Part shown: piece after piece, positions 12,401-23,099 of the stretch | How positions within the stretch are numbered: position 1 is the first letter of the stretch | Layout: every line of letters begins with the position of its first letter | Source: Ptychodera flava | Lineage: Eukaryota; Hemichordata; Enteropneusta; Ptychoderidae | Length of the DNA stretch: 64,000 nucleotides | Assembly: GCF_041260155.1 (NCBI RefSeq) | Contig: NC_091932.1 | Span: 4,735,501-4,799,500 of the forward strand | Reading direction: 5' to 3' | Made by a program: the position numbers and the translations under genes | Notes under the pieces: model-generated | Database searches by the model: none | The model's input: the letters and a program-made list of their open reading frames with translations, nothing else | What the model was told of the DNA's origin: nothing

Positions 12401-14285
12401 CTTTTATCATCGTTGAATATATGTCATATGCAAATGACAGAATAGAATGACAACTAAAAGTACATATTAAGACTCAAAGCGATTGGATGATGATAATGGG
12501 TGATTCTATCGATAATCATGGAGAGACGGAAAGTTGAATCAAAGTTTGAAATTTGTTTGAAATAAAAGGAAGAAGTTAACTGTGATATAAAAGAAGTAGT
12601 TTACAAATTTTTGATGCTTTCCTCTCTCTGCTCCTACCCTGAATGAGTGACATGTATTAAAATACACTTTCACCTCCTGAACACATTGTATTTAATGCCA
12701 AACAACAGAATGGTGGGCACGTTAGATTACTTGGCTAGATTTGCCTTTTTTATTTTGCGGAACGGCATAAATATGTAAAAATACTTCACTGTAACAATGA
12801 ATCAGTCTCTGATTGGAGTGGGAGGATTTTATTCAAATATCTTTATCATGAAAATAGCGGAGAATTTATGAGTAGCTTCATTAATTTTATTGAAATGACT
12901 CTTCGCATACGTGCCAGCATTGAAATAGCTTGGGAGGAAACGCGTCTTTTACACAATGAATAGGGGCCATTATAGACTAGCTCCAAGTCTGTGGGCATAT
13001 AAATATCTAAACACAATAAATTGAAGGAATAAACTTCAGCAGACTGTCGCGTTAGTGGTAGGCTGTTGTTGAGTGTAGATCGTGGGGTGAACGTGATGGC
13101 CAGCCAGTAGGTGTTGCCGAGAAAAATAAGCGACTGGGGGAGTATAGGATCATTTCAAGACACTTGAATTACAAAACCTTTTCATATTAATATTTGAACA
13201 GTCTTGATATACACCCGATCAGGTCATTTTAGTGACATCCGCACTGCAGTGAAAACTTGTGGTAAAGGTCCATGTCTGGTACTGTTGCCATCGACAATTA
13301 TCTTCCTCGGGGAACCGCCATGCGAGAGGATATCGGGATACAGAAACAGCGTAGAGACTCTAAGTCTTCGAAGATAACACCGTTTATTTCTTATAAATGG
13401 ATGCTACATATTGCCAGATAGTTCCTTCTCTCAAGATGTTGTCCCTTCGTCTGAGCTGGTGTTCGTAAAGACACCTTGTATATACAATTCAATGCGTACA
13501 ATCTTTATTTACATACAAATGAAATGCAAAGTCTCTCCCTGACGTATTTGGTGCCAAGGTACCTACATGTATCAATGGCCAAGACCATAAACACCAGGAC
13601 AGTATGTACTTGCTAGATTTCGCACAAAACACCAAAACAGTATGTACTTGTTATCTGAGTGCCAGTGCAGTCTATACTCCAGAGTGGGGAAGACTGTATA
13701 ACACTACGATCCTTTAACGCTGTTTTTTCGAAATTTGCCGTACTTTTGTAATCAATCTTCTCAAATTCGTCTTCAGTGGATAAATTGTGTGGAATAATCG
13801 ATAGATTGTCTGTATTCCCATGTTATCCCATTTGAAGTTTGTTCCTTCACTAGGGATGCCAGGATGTCTAATTTTGTTCTACTGTGTTCAAGCTAGTGTT
13901 CGTATTGTTTTTTACTAGATTGAAATATATGTTCTCGTCAACATGTTTTGTGTCGTAAGTTTCTGTTATAAGGTTTTATATTTCTCTGTTATTTGTTCTG
14001 AGTCATCTGTCATAAACTTTGTGTGGTATCACTGGTTGACGAGTTATTTTGACGCTTCCTTATTATGTAAGTATCAGTGTCTAGAACTGCTGTTCCACTT
14101 CCATTATCTAACGGTTTGATCAGTACCTCGCCGTTTTCTGATAGCGTTCTCAAAGTATTCTATTCTGTGTTTCGGAAAGGAAACCTAGTTTCAGGAAAGT
14201 ATGCAATAACATTACACTAGTCTTATTAAAGTTATCATTTACTCAGGGCATTGATAAACAAATGATCACATATGCAAGTTCAAGT
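9462..14285. other. Intergenic, one weak candidate exon
   Basis: I recognise no gene. The only segment of note is an ATG at 10271 opening a 34-codon stretch that ends at a plausible donor (AAAG followed by GTATGA, about 10373). It could be a first exon, but I found no partner exon downstream and no domain. The region is AT-rich without obvious tandem repeats. Confidence 0.4.
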
Positions 14286-14457
14286 TTATTACATTTATGG
14301 TTGAGTTTTATTACATTTATGGTTAATTTGTTCATGTAACATTTGTGGTTGCGGGTTGTTACATTAATGGTTGACTATTTTATTACATTTGTGGTTGATT
14401 TTATTACAATTGTGGTTGATATTACATTTGTGGAGATTATTACATTTGTGGAGGTTA
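14286..14457. repeat. Degenerate tandem array of about 22 bp
   Basis: Roughly eight imperfect units resembling TTATTACATTTGTGGTTGA, with variable spacing. A shorter related phrase (GATGATATTACAATTATGG, twice) occurs at 26852-26893. It is non-coding. Confidence 0.7.
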
Positions 14458-14893
14458 CAACGTCAAAGTCAATGAACTCTGTAACAGTACAGTAACAGTA
14501 TAGAGGTACACGTAGATCAAAGAACCTCCACAACTTTGAAGCGACAGAATCGAAAGGCGATTATAGGTATTTCCGCAAAAAATAGCAATCAATCGATTTT
14601 CGGCCCAGAAACTGAGGCAGGATATTGAACACATTATATTGCGGTTTGTAGTGGAGTCACACGAGGGTGAAGTTTCATTGTAAAGTCTCTATATAATTGG
14701 ATTCAACACAGTGGCCTCGCTGTCAGAATTTGAACTTGAAACTGTACTGCACTCCTAAACAGGACTCACCATATAATAAATAATGACGGCAGTAGCCAGG
14801 TCGATCAACTTAAAATTACTCTTAATGAGACCATGTGATTGGCTGACCTGCAATAGAAAATGTGATGAATAGACGAAAGTTTCGAGTCGAGAG

Positions 14894-14895
<2 letters not shown>

Positions 14896-14982
<87 letters not shown>
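14896..14982. repeat. TA microsatellite
   Basis: About 43 uninterrupted TA units. Open frames through it (Ile-Tyr repeats on both strands) are artefacts of the repeat. Confidence 0.97.
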
Positions 14983-14984
<2 letters not shown>

Positions 14985-15267
14985 GGTTTCTGTGAGATAC
15001 GTCATCAATCACCACACCGTCAACAATATGAGTTGGTATTTCACGTAACGGTACGTATCTTACATTTGTTGGAAGTCAAATCTGAGCACATGGTATGCTG
15101 GACATTACACAACAGGATTTTAAAGAGTGATCTCGTTTTTCTAACTTGCATTTATGAATTGTACAATGGTTTGACGACTTGCAATGCCCTCAAGATTATG
15201 AAGGACATGAACAAACTTTTAGATCATAAAATTAAAATAAACCATTTGGTGTCTCATTTGATTTATA

Positions 15268-15610
15268 CAAATAGAATGCGTCCATAATCGGACTAAAAAT
15301 TTTACAATATTTTTCTGGCCTACCACTTTTTTTTGGGAGAGGGGGGGGGGGAAGGGGGACTCGTTTTGGAACTTAGCTATAGGGTAAAAATGTTTCACCT
15401 GCTTATTTTTGTGAAAATCGAAAAGTATTTTCTCAATGGAGTTAACATGGCGGCCATTTTGAATTTGAAATATCGGTATAAATTGGTAATTTGTTTCTCT
15501 AGTACCAAAATTTGCGCTGTGATTCCCATTTTCAATCTTGATTTTGAAAGAGAATGGTTAATATTTGCTGAGAAACGTTTTGAAACGTTTCATGTCTTTT
15601 TACGCTAGTT
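15268..15610. mobile_element. MITE family M1, diverged copy
   Basis: It shares internal blocks with the copies at 2556 and 19475, including TTTCTCTAGTACCAAAATTT and GAAAGAGAATGGTT. Its left end is reduced to GAATGCGTCCATAATCGG and its right end is eroded. A G-rich tract at about 15335-15357 interrupts it. Confidence 0.5.
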
Positions 15611-16911
15611 CAGTAGGTGTATACAAATTAATCGGAGATGCTGTTAGTTATATATATGTTAGTTATGTTAGAATAGCAGATCATTTGTAACATCTCGAGC
15701 ACCGTGTGTCACCGTGCAAGCGATGTACGAGTTATGAATTTGCACACTGAAAAAGTCTCAGTTTTAGTACGAAGGGGTAGGCCAGAGGAAACCAGAGGTT
15801 ATTCATCATGTAAAATGTGACCGTCCAATACCCCTATCTAAAATATGAGCCTTCCCCTTTTTCCAATTAGTAAAACATCACCCTCTCCTGTTCCATATTT
15901 TACAGGATGAAATGCGTGTGACCTTACCAGAACCACTTTGCCCAGTAGAGACTGTTACGATAGAAATTACCATGCACAGACAGTGAATACGAGAAGTGCA
16001 CTACGGAGTCCAATAGTAACCAAAATGATTTAATAGAAACTAAAATACAAATAATTAAAACTATACAAAAGTTACCCTGCTTGGTCGAGAGCTTCGGGCG
16101 TTAGTTTAATCAGTCCTTTTCACAAAAGTCCACTGAGCGTGGTTTCAATCCAAAAGTCCGGTCTTATAACTTGACGTGGCATTCAGTACACAGTCCGCAT
16201 CTTCGTGTTGACTAGTAGCGTTTTTCCCGCTTCCTTCTTTACATGCTGTAGATTCAACTGACGCCCACCGTTCGTAAAAAAGAAAGCACTCTATCCTTAA
16301 CAAGAACTTTCAACTAAATCCTACAGACACCCTTGATACCAAAACCTCTGCATCACAAGTTGCCCCTATTTAAGATATTGAGCAGACGATCATTCTTCAG
16401 ACTGGTATAGATTTAATATCGAGAAATATCACATGTCGACGTCTGATAAGTCTGTAATTCCTTATTAATGGTAAGAAAATGTTATTAAAATGTCTACTGG
16501 CCAAATCATACTCACATTTTTTACGTTTAAACAGTTTACAAGTTAAATTTCATATTCTCCATTTTCTCGTGCACAAAAGATATTCAGACATCCCTTATTA
16601 GTTAAGAGTACATATGCAGGCATGAAAATTGTATCCAAATAACTGTTGCCCACAGTAATTAGCATTTAAGTGATACGTTACGTGACAAAACCTAATTTCT
16701 TCTACGCTTTCACTGTCAGCTTGTGATTACAGTTAAAAAAATGTGCTGACATGTTTACTCAAGATTTGGTGGATTTGGAAATTATTCTTCCATTTCATCG
16801 GTTTTATTGTATGATGGGTGTGTTATTCCACTAACATTGATAAACCATAGGAAACTTAAGGTCTGGGGCAAATCTCATACCGCGCCTTGTTTCATTGTAA
16901 AATTTGTAATT
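15611..16911. other. Intergenic, no gene recognised
   Basis: No supported ORF or exon. The short TATATATA run near 15648 and the general AT-richness are unremarkable. Confidence 0.4.
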
Positions 16912-16953
16912 ACAACTGATACTAGGTCCAAATCTCACTAATTTCTGCCAGGA

Positions 16954-17853
16954 TTACTGATAGGGGATGTTTGGATTTACGCTTCTAATTTTTTCTCCTA
17001 TTTTTGAATCAAAGAGTTCGCTCTGCGCAACTGTAAAATGATTCTTCCAATCGCCTACCACACCTTTTCGCACGAATGGATTTTCGCCTTCAGGAACAAT
17101 AACGTCATCCGTGACGATGAATTTTGACAAACTATTCCGCATTACTTCGACGGTAGTGGTTCTGATAACCCTGTCGATGTCCTCTTCAGTCAAGGGACGC
17201 TGGAGAAAGTCGGCCATTTTCGTGACAACTCCGGGTAGATCTTGTTTCATTTCTTCATATGTGACTTGAAAGACATTATCTTCTATGCCTTTCAGCGACC
17301 AGTCTCCAACAAATCGTACCCAGGGTGTGAACGCTTGTCTGTCTTCAATAAAGTCATTCACAGTTTGTTCCCAGTCTCCTGTAGACAACGCACCATGGGC
17401 CCATGATTTCCAGAAATAATAAGCTGATACCAAGACATCCTTTGGATTACGAGATATGTGAATCATCTTTACCCCTTTGTCTTTCAACAGATGACAAGGG
17501 AATAAGGTTGCTGGTATGTGTGTTCTCATAAGACGTGGTGATGGTATATCCTCGCATTTGACTGTCTCCAGCAGGTCTTTACGTTGTTCGCTGACGTAAC
17601 CGTTATAGAGAGTTCGTTCTTCTAGAAACACTGCGGATTCTGCCCCTCCATACTTCTCTAGTCCCCAGTCATTGTACATGGCTTTCAGAACTTCAACCAG
17701 CCATGAATTGCCAGACTTTGGAAATCCGACGACTATCACATCGCCGGATTTGAAGTTGAATTTGTCGACTTCTCGGGATTCCACCTTTGCCTTGTCATGG
17801 TAAGGTAGAAATCTATATCCATCAACTACGAAACAGCTTTCGAACTGCGCCAT
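16954..17853 (-). CDS. Cytosolic sulfotransferase (SULT family), copy B
   Basis: A 299-aa single-exon SULT that differs from copy A at 20 aligned residues and has one extra C-terminal Gln. All functional motifs are unchanged: GFPKSGNSW at 43-51, His112, SRNPKDVLVS at 134-143, and the RKGxxGDWKN signature near 262. Six of the 20 changes fall between residues 78 and 94 (for example Phe81Thr, Phe83Tyr, Cys85Gly), the part that in vertebrate SULTs lies near an acceptor-binding loop. The start is the first Met in frame, with GTA in place of copy A's upstream GTG. The frame is intact over its full length, so the gene looks functional. The acceptor is unknown. Confidence 0.94.
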   Translation of the reverse strand: MAQFESCFVVDGYRFLPYHDKAKVESREVDKFNFKSGDVIVVGFPKSGNSWLVEVLKAMYNDWGLEKYGGAESAVFLEERTLYNGYVSEQRKDLLETVKCEDIPSPRLMRTHIPATLFPCHLLKDKGVKMIHISRNPKDVLVSAYYFWKSWAHGALSTGDWEQTVNDFIEDRQAFTPWVRFVGDWSLKGIEDNVFQVTYEEMKQDLPGVVTKMADFLQRPLTEEDIDRVIRTTTVEVMRNSLSKFIVTDDVIVPEGENPFVRKGVVGDWKNHFTVAQSELFDSKIGEKIRSVNPNIPYQ

Positions 17854-19474
17854 GTCAAACTTTACTTGATTGTAAATTCGACGATTTACAGCTCGGTTAA
17901 ACTTACGCTGAAATTTGCTTCCCGCTGGAAGGCTGTGTCCTCAAAGTACTGTAGTGAAGAGTTCATACATAGCTTTATGGGGAAACCATTAACTGGAGGG
18001 GTCGGAGGCGATGAGAACACGAATAATTAATTGTTAAGTGCCACGAGTATGTATCTATGATTTGTAAACCTTTGAAATTTAGTGTGTTTTATATCTAGTG
18101 TTTGGTCGGATAGTTTCTCCGAGACACAAAGCCATATAACAAATACCATGACATTCCATTTACATCTGTTGAGAGGGATAGAACTTTGAAACGAATTGCA
18201 AGTAGATCAGTCCTAGTATCATTGGCTTCTCCTTGACCCTATAGTTGTCAGACCACTGCGTGCGACACTAACGCGGTTCTCAGATAGCTCTAGGCCTCCT
18301 GTTGGCATACCGGGTCAGTAACTTTCAAAAGATACCGAAACGACTGACCTACTTTTAATATCAGGGGAAACTGGGTCAGAAACATTTAAAAGAAGCCTAT
18401 CCACTGTTCTGCTGTAAAGTTTACCTGACAAAACTATTTAAAATGCAAAATTTAATCATTCCGGTGGTTTGTAAATCATCAAGTTACAAAAATAAGCTCC
18501 AAGGACATTAAAATCAGTTTATTTTAAGTTTTACGAGGGTGGTGGTGCTTTTCAACATACTGCATATGTTTTAGGTATTATCAATGCTCTACATTATGTC
18601 GCAGTCAAATGAAAGCATTGCTGTGATTGTGTTCGTGGCGCAGCGTCAATGCAGGTAGTAGGAATAACACCTATTCGTCTATTTAGGGTTCCGCTCATTT
18701 AGTTTTATCATGAGTCATCCTTGTTTGATTTCAAAAAGAAAACTAGTGAAAAATAATATTTTACCGTTAAGCTTATGTCTACTCCAGTCAACGGCCAATT
18801 TACCCACAAAGCAATATTTTTTCCCTCGATTTCATCAAATTTTGACTTCCATGACTCAGATGTTGTATCCAATGTAATGAATAAAAAAGGAAAGCGATTT
18901 TAAGTTTATATGTTGGAACTAACGGCATTTACGCTCTCTCTCACACACACACACAGACATATCTCCGTGTAAATGTAATTGTAATGTCGTTGAAGTATTT
19001 ATGGTGCGGGTATTTATAAATGTGGTATAAAAGACAATGTCTGCATCCCTTTTTAAATGCAAAAACACCGTCATTATGGTCCAGCTACAGATATGTATCT
19101 GTGGCCAAGTCCAATGTCTGTAAGAACAAATTCAGAACATCTCTCCGAAGATTGGATGCTATTTTGGGTAAGTGAGTAAACTACAAAATGATACAGCTAA
19201 TGGGGGCTTTAAAGCAGCGGTTCTCAATCCCTAATTCTCGAATTTATTCTTGTTGACATTGACGTTAACCATTAACATTGATATGCTGACTTTAGAAACT
19301 TGTGTCCAGTTTATCAACTTGTCCAGAGACAAAGCTTGAAAAGGTACCTGCCCCTTTCAAGTAGATGACAACCAAATGGGTAGCCAATGCCATTGACCTG
19401 TGTATAGGAATATGGGAAAATGTCATCGGAAAATTGTCATTTTATTCAGGGAAGACCACGAAGATTACTTGATT

Positions 19475-19786
19475 AAGGTTGAACGCACCTCGGGAAAGAA
19501 ATTCGGACTTTCAAACTGTTTCAATTCTTTTCTGACCTACCACTTGTGGGGGTGAATTTTAAAGTTCCTAGTGTAAGAAAACTTTTCACCGACTTAGCTT
19601 TTCAAAATTCGAAAATGTCATTATTCTTCTTTGAGTAAACATAGGGATGGTAGCCATTTTGAATTTCAAATATCAGTAAATCTTAGGTAATCATTCTTCA
19701 CTTTGAAAGAGAATGGTTGAAACATTACTTGAGGAAAGTTTAAGCAAAAGTTGAAGTCTTTCACTTTCCAGGTGCATACTACCTCA
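19475..19786. mobile_element. MITE family M1, copy in duplication B
   Basis: The counterpart of 2556-2908, inherited through the segmental duplication. It is about 40 bp shorter because an internal block around the TTTCTCTAGTACC phrase is missing. Confidence 0.6.
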
Positions 19787-20645
19787 AGCCGGGGATGTTA
19801 CTGAAATTTTCCGGACTTGGAAACGAATTCCTCTCATCCCCGGCTGTAGATATAAACATCAGTAAATGTGTTCCTACTATTTCTGTTTCTGTTGTATGCG
19901 ATGATCGGTTTGCATGTGAATATTTCTCAATGCACCGTCTTTTTCGAGTCCATCCACTTTTATGTGAGGGCTTGTTTCATTTGTTTGTTCTGACGAATAG
20001 GCAGTATATTGTTACGAAAAGCAGACTCTCTTTCGTCGTTTCGTTTGTTTGCTTTTGTTCGAGCCGGAATTCTCTTCTTTTTCTATAAATGTGTCTCTAT
20101 GCACTATGCTGGTAAGCTGTAGGCTAGGATGAGTATCTTTTTTAAGAATTTGAACGCATGTGTTGATTTTGCGGGCGTTCTAATGTCGAATTTTTTTGTA
20201 TAAAATATGTTGCATTTTTATATGTGTTGGTTGTTACTGGCCCGCTCGGTCAATATACATTATGTGTGAGTTTTCGCACACTGCTTGACTATTAGATTAA
20301 CCAAGGTTAGATAAATCACTGTACATATATGAGTCACTCAAAAACTTAGACCTACGGAAAGGAACATTCATGAATGGTTAGAAGTTAATTATTTTCATTT
20401 TCCCAGCACGTTAGACATGTAGTACATCTTAGCCTCGGCACATTTTAGGTGCGCCGATTTCATATTGGTCCGACACATTATACGCTGTAGAGTCCGACTT
20501 CGATGGACACCCTAAAACAAGCTGCACGCTACACATTCTAAACACATTAGAGCTTTGCACATGTTAGATACTGTACTTTGTGGTGCCGACTGAATGTAAT
20601 ATAGTTATAGTACCCTCGCACCGACATAGTTAATTATATAATCGA

Positions 20646-23099
20646 TTTAAGTGTTTTAACTACCTATGCACTATCAATCCACGTTTCGATTTGATTCCGC
20701 AAGGTTAACAGTGGGTAAACATACTGACGTTATTGTGTGACCTTACAGCAAGACCAATGACGTGGAAAGTCTGTCTCAGCTACAACACCGACAACACACT
20801 GTTTACACAGATAAGAAATTTGCATATCGTTTATTTGTCAACATAGCGTAACTGCTGCCGTGTGCATGGTCTGAAGTGTGTTGCCTTGAAGGTTGTTTTG
20901 AACAGCTAGTTCGAAGATCATCGATGGTATTTTCAACCCCCGGGGTTTCAACCATATCACAACCTTTATCCAGTTCGATGGCTTCCAGTATGAAAACTAG
21001 CCGTGCGTGAACTGTAGACGGTCGTTTCCGTTGTTGTATAGTATTGTCGACCCTCCTACTTGCGATCATTTCGTCAGAAACACGAACTTGCGTCGTTCAT
21101 AAAACACTATGACTAATATTGGGCATAAACCTGCACAAAAGGTGGGTCTTTTCAGTTCCATCATCAAAATGATATTTTGTATTAATACGAGTAAAATTTG
21201 ATGCAAAACATATTCTATGTCTATTTAAAGCTCCAACGAAGGGGCGTAACACACAACAGGTGACGCATGCCGAAACAGTGTGTATCTTAAGTTATTGTCT
21301 ACGACATCAGATTTCGAGTTCGATCTTTGACCCAATGTCTACTAGGTCACTAGTAGCGCTGTGCTTTTTTGAATACAATGTGATTTTATCTTTGTCACTG
21401 ACAATTATCGGTCGATCAGTGTATATGTAACAAAGGAGTATAACATCTCGTGTTGTCAAGATGCATAGCTTTCGTACGGTAGGGTCAATACAGTAACTGA
21501 TGATAAGGGGAACAGAGCAGTTCATTTCGTAGAAAACCTTCAAATACACAAAAAGGAGATACCGTAATTGATGTCAAATCAAGTTACTCGTTATGATCTA
21601 CGTCTCGTCTACTAGATAAGATATAAACTGAATTATGTTCCCCTGTCTAAAAATATATCCAAATCAAATAACCTAAATAAGCTGCTCTTTAAAAAAGATT
21701 GCTTCGAACTTTGTGTAGGAGTGTAGGTTGATCGTATTCAACGGTAAATAAATTGAGAGGCCTGGTTAAACACGCTGAGACCAGCCGAGCGATATTTGCG
21801 AACTTTCAAAGATTTGAAGTCTCCTTCATTAGATGCTGAGATGGGAGGAATGGTTGAATGGAGCGACATGACAGCCAATGTAGAACCGCTTTGATTTATC
21901 ACAGAAAACGGTTGTGAAACTTACCCGGTTCTAGATGTTATTTTAATGAATTCCAGTGCACGCTTTATAGTGATCATTTGAGAGTAACAGTGACAATGCA
22001 ACGTGGGGAAGACATGAATCAGTGTAAAATGTCTAAATATCAAACATGAAAATAATATAGTCGTTATATTAATTTACAAAGATTGAATTGCGATAAAAAG
22101 GGGAATTGGCCGAAAGTCAATATACAAATTCAGTCATCAGTTGAAAATCTCTATATAAATGAATTTAGCTCTACGAGCATGCGTGCCATCTTTGAAAGTA
22201 CCCAAGCAAACAATTCTGTAACAAATCTCAAAGCAGCAGACCAGTGCATTCAGAATTCCTCCCTAGACAAAACTTGCACCAAGGACATTTTAACCGCGCA
22301 TTCCCTACAAATCATATATCTACATAGTATCCACAGCATCCTTCATGTCGAACTCCTGGATTGTTACACAATTATAGAGCTGCAGTATTGACTGAAAGAC
22401 TATGAGTATGTTTCGGATATAACTGTACGTCGGCTAAGAAACAGTAATTTTCGTGAGTTTTAAGATGAGACAGCTTGCTAAAGTCACGAATTTAGTCCAA
22501 AAAATGGAAATAAGTGCGATACCGTATCCATGATCTACAGTAGCCCTAATTTCCCACAGACTGTGCCTTTCCCTTTTCTAGATCGGTCAGACATGTCTCT
22601 CTTCTCTGCATAAATCGGTTAGCTTACCACGGGCTACTAGTTTTTGACATATCCGACATTTTGTTGACATGTAGAGTCTGAATAAATTATGAACTTTGCA
22701 TATTGATCACGCATTGGTTATGTCATGTTGCAGACACCAATGAAGTAATTCGGTCAAGGTCCCAGTTTATAATCACACATTGCAGCTTTGTTAACCATGT
22801 TTCTGTATATCATTTGTTGGACTGCAGTGTTTTCCCCTGATGAGTGAATACATGAACAATTAATAGCCTGAATAATACTGTATAATAAAAGTCCTCATGG
22901 TGTAAGGGTCAAGTAAGGTTACTCTACAGCATGACATCATGTGACATTGACATTCCACTGTCACCATGATACTGTGTCTAAATACCTATTATGTTCAAAA
23001 CCTACGCTGTACAATACACGTTGAAGTAACACCTAGATTTTACAGGAACCTTTATATGTCTCTTTAAACCATTCAAATTCATGATTTTTCATTTAACAG
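20646..23099. other. Upstream flank of the calmodulin-like gene
   Basis: No gene recognised. An 88-codon minus-strand frame at 20803-21069 and a 102-codon plus-strand frame at 22083-22391 have no domain or splice support. An ATG at 22897-22899 directly followed by GTGTAAG is a candidate for the ATG-only first exon that calmodulin genes often have. It is preceded by the AT-rich phrase TATAATAAAA at about 22881. Confidence 0.35.

Larger units (their letters stand above)
16912..20645. repeat. Segmental duplication, copy B
   Basis: Same order as 1-4030: sulfotransferase gene, upstream region, CA run, MITE, spacer. Small indels and substitutions are spread throughout. It lacks the 238 bp found at 3721-3958 of copy A. 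It ends near 20645, where similarity to copy A is lost. Confidence 0.93.

Noticed and set aside
14755-15287. Long frames with Ile-Tyr repeats on both strands
   Set aside because: They are produced by the TA microsatellite.
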